From contig NZ_CABPSH010000001.1 of assembly GCF_902459725.1 (NCBI RefSeq), positions 310,001-374,000 on the forward strand: a DNA stretch of 64,000 nt, in the 5' to 3' direction. The notes under the pieces were generated by a model. It ran no database searches and was not told the DNA's origin. It saw nothing but the letters and a program-made list of their open reading frames with translations. The position numbers and the translations under genes were made by a program. Source of the DNA: Pandoraea eparura (GTDB lineage Bacteria; Pseudomonadota; Gammaproteobacteria; Burkholderiales; Burkholderiaceae). Positions 62,831 through 64,000 of this stretch are shown one piece after another. Positions within the stretch are counted from its first letter, which is position 1; the number at the start of each line of letters is the position of its first letter.

Positions 62831-63017
62831 GATTCTCGTCTGCCCGTTGTGCAAGGGCCCCCTGGAGTACGACAAGAAAGCCCAGGAGCTGATTTGCCAC
62901 GCCGACAAGCTCGCTTACCCGATTCGCGACGGCATCCCCGTCATGCTGGCCGATGAGGCGCGTCAGTCCGTCGAAGGCACGCCCGTGCCGCTGAGCGGCG
63001 ACAAGCCGGCATCGTGA
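62811..63017 (+). CDS. Trm112/YcaR-family protein
   Basis: A 68-residue zinc-ribbon-like protein of the YcaR/Trm112 group. Cysteines at 11, 14 and 29 ([10 protein letters not shown] and [20 protein letters not shown]) are conserved; a fourth Cys ligand is missing, as in many bacterial YcaR. The start is GTG 62811, inside the lpxK gene. It always lies between lpxK and kdsB; its bacterial role is not established. Confidence 0.9.
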   Translation: MDNRLFEILVCPLCKGPLEYDKKAQELICHADKLAYPIRDGIPVMLADEARQSVEGTPVPLSGDKPAS

Positions 63018-63805
63018 GCGATGCGATGAACACCGTCGACTTTGTTGCCGTGGTGCCGGCGCGCCTTGCCTCGACGCGGCTGCCGAACAAGCCGCTCGCC
63101 GATATCGGCGGCAAGCCGATGGTCGTGCGCGTCGCGGAGCGGGCGCGCGAGTCGGGGGCCAGTCAGGTGGTTGTCGCCACCGACGCGCAGCGCGTGGCCG
63201 ATGCCGTGGCCGCGCATGGCTTCGATGTCGCATTGACGCGAACGGATCATCCAACGGGCACGGATCGTCTGGCCGAGGTGGCCGTCCAGCAAGGCTGGTC
63301 CGACGACACCATCGTCGTCAACGTGCAAGGCGACGAGCCGCTCATCGATCCGCGCCTTGTGCACGCGGTGGCGGCGCATCTGGCCGAACATCCGGAATGC
63401 GCCCTGTCGACGGCGGCGCACCCGATCACCGACAACGCGGAAATCTTCTCGCCGAACGTGGTCAAGGTCGTGCTCGACGCGCACAGCCGCGCGCTCTATT
63501 TCTCGCGCGCGCCCATTCCATGGTCGCGCGATGCGTGGTCCGCCGGGTTGGCTCATCGCGCAACCCTGCCCGCGGCGAGCACCCCCGTCTTTCGACACAT
63601 CGGGCTTTACGCCTATCGCGCCAAATTCCTGCGCACCTATCCGAGCCTGCCGCAGGCCCCGATCGAGACCGCCGAGTCGCTCGAGCAACTGCGTGCGCTC
63701 TGGCATGGCGAACGCATTGCCGTGCTCGTGACCGCCGACGCGCCGCTGCCGGGGGTCGACACGGCGGAAGATCTCGAACGCGTTCGCGCATTGCTGCGAA
63801 GCTAA
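63014..63805 (+). CDS. kdsB: 3-deoxy-manno-octulosonate cytidylyltransferase
   Basis: Activates Kdo as CMP-Kdo for LPS inner core synthesis. The protein has 263 residues. The nucleotide-binding motif is [24 protein letters not shown], and [11 protein letters not shown] and [10 protein letters not shown] are family blocks. It starts with GTG 63014, overlapping the previous TGA (GTGA). MNTVDF at 63026 is an alternative ATG. Confidence 0.96.
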   Translation: MSDAMNTVDFVAVVPARLASTRLPNKPLADIGGKPMVVRVAERARESGASQVVVATDAQRVADAVAAHGFDVALTRTDHPTGTDRLAEVAVQQGWSDDTIVVNVQGDEPLIDPRLVHAVAAHLAEHPECALSTAAHPITDNAEIFSPNVVKVVLDAHSRALYFSRAPIPWSRDAWSAGLAHRATLPAASTPVFRHIGLYAYRAKFLRTYPSLPQAPIETAESLEQLRALWHGERIAVLVTADAPLPGVDTAEDLERVRALLRS

Positions 63806-64000
63806 CGCCCGATCCCGCGCGAATTCGGGCGTTGACGCGCCAGCCGATGGCCGGCAGGTGTGTCTCGGAAATCGCACCGGTACGACGCGCATCGGTCGGC
63901 AAAACGCCGCCAGGCGGACTCATCGTGGCATAATCGCTCTGATTCTCGCGAGCAGCCCCTTCGGTCGCGCGCGACGCGCCCTGCCGGCGCGTTGCCGGCG
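63806..64000. other. Downstream spacer to the window edge
   Basis: No gene in the last 195 bp. A CATAAT element at 63928-63933 is a possible -10 for the next gene on the plus strand, which in related genomes is adk; this cannot be seen here. Confidence 0.35.

Overview
The window is about 64 kb of high-GC, densely coded chromosome from a betaproteobacterium, most likely Burkholderiaceae. A Pandoraea- or Burkholderia-like genome fits best, judged from gene order (ribF-ileS-lspA-coaBC-dut, clpS-clpA next to a cold-shock gene, exbB-exbD-lpxK-Trm112-kdsB) and from protein style. The genus is inference. There are no rRNA or tRNA genes, no CRISPR array, no insertion sequence and no prophage.

Layout. 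0-3 kb: 3' end of a trimeric porin, an AraC-type regulator overlapping a glyoxalase-fold gene, and a ZntB/CorA-type channel. 3.4-7 kb: a PPK2 polyphosphate kinase, then (minus strand) an OmpR/EnvZ-type two-component pair preceded by a small unknown gene. 7.6-10.5 kb: an accessory cassette with a PAS-LuxR regulator divergent from an isochorismatase-fold amidase and an MHS-type permease; the permease collides tail to tail with an epimerase gene. 11.5-15.2 kb: a flavodoxin-reductase-like enzyme, an argD-type aminotransferase behind a candidate leader RNA, and two GNAT acetyltransferases. 15.4-20.4 kb: a complete branched-chain amino acid ABC operon, livK-livH-livM-livG-livF. 21-29 kb: ispH-fkpB, radC, rpmB-rpmG, nadB convergent with nadA-nadC, and a fatty acid desaturase. 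29.6-42.4 kb: purN-rsmB-mechanosensitive channel (minus), then ribF-ileS-lspA-coaBC, an MFS transporter, a luciferase-like monooxygenase and dut. 42.5-45.8 kb: clpS-clpA and cspA. 46.6-52.8 kb: a four-gene ring-hydroxylating dioxygenase operon resembling salicylate 5-hydroxylase (NagAa-NagG-NagH-NagAb) with a divergent LysR gene, then a second divergent SDR/LysR pair. 53-64 kb: a secreted unknown, icd, an RluE-type pseudouridine synthase, two small acid-shock-like secreted proteins, a DUF192 protein, an HD-GYP protein, sodB, xseA, and exbB-exbD-lpxK-Trm112-kdsB leading to the right edge.

Most of the window is housekeeping (NAD, CoA, pyrimidine, purine, isoprenoid and lipid A synthesis, translation, proteolysis). 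The accessory parts are the amidase/MHS cassette, the MFS-monooxygenase pair set between coaBC and dut, and the dioxygenase region.

The most unusual property is the number of short tandem repeats: a 9-bp array after PPK2, a 9-bp-periodic insertion in the histidine kinase, a (CT)17 tract directly in front of a mechanosensitive channel start codon, 8-bp arrays at 39.5, 46.3 and 46.4 kb, a hexamer array coding a Gly-Asn repeat inside the 2Fe-2S domain of the dioxygenase reductase, a second 9-bp-periodic insertion in the same reductase, and a C8 tract in a small ORF before exbB. Several sit where slippage would change expression or protein length. Other signals worth testing are a promoter-leader-terminator unit ahead of argD and several highly symmetric operator-like sites in divergent promoters.
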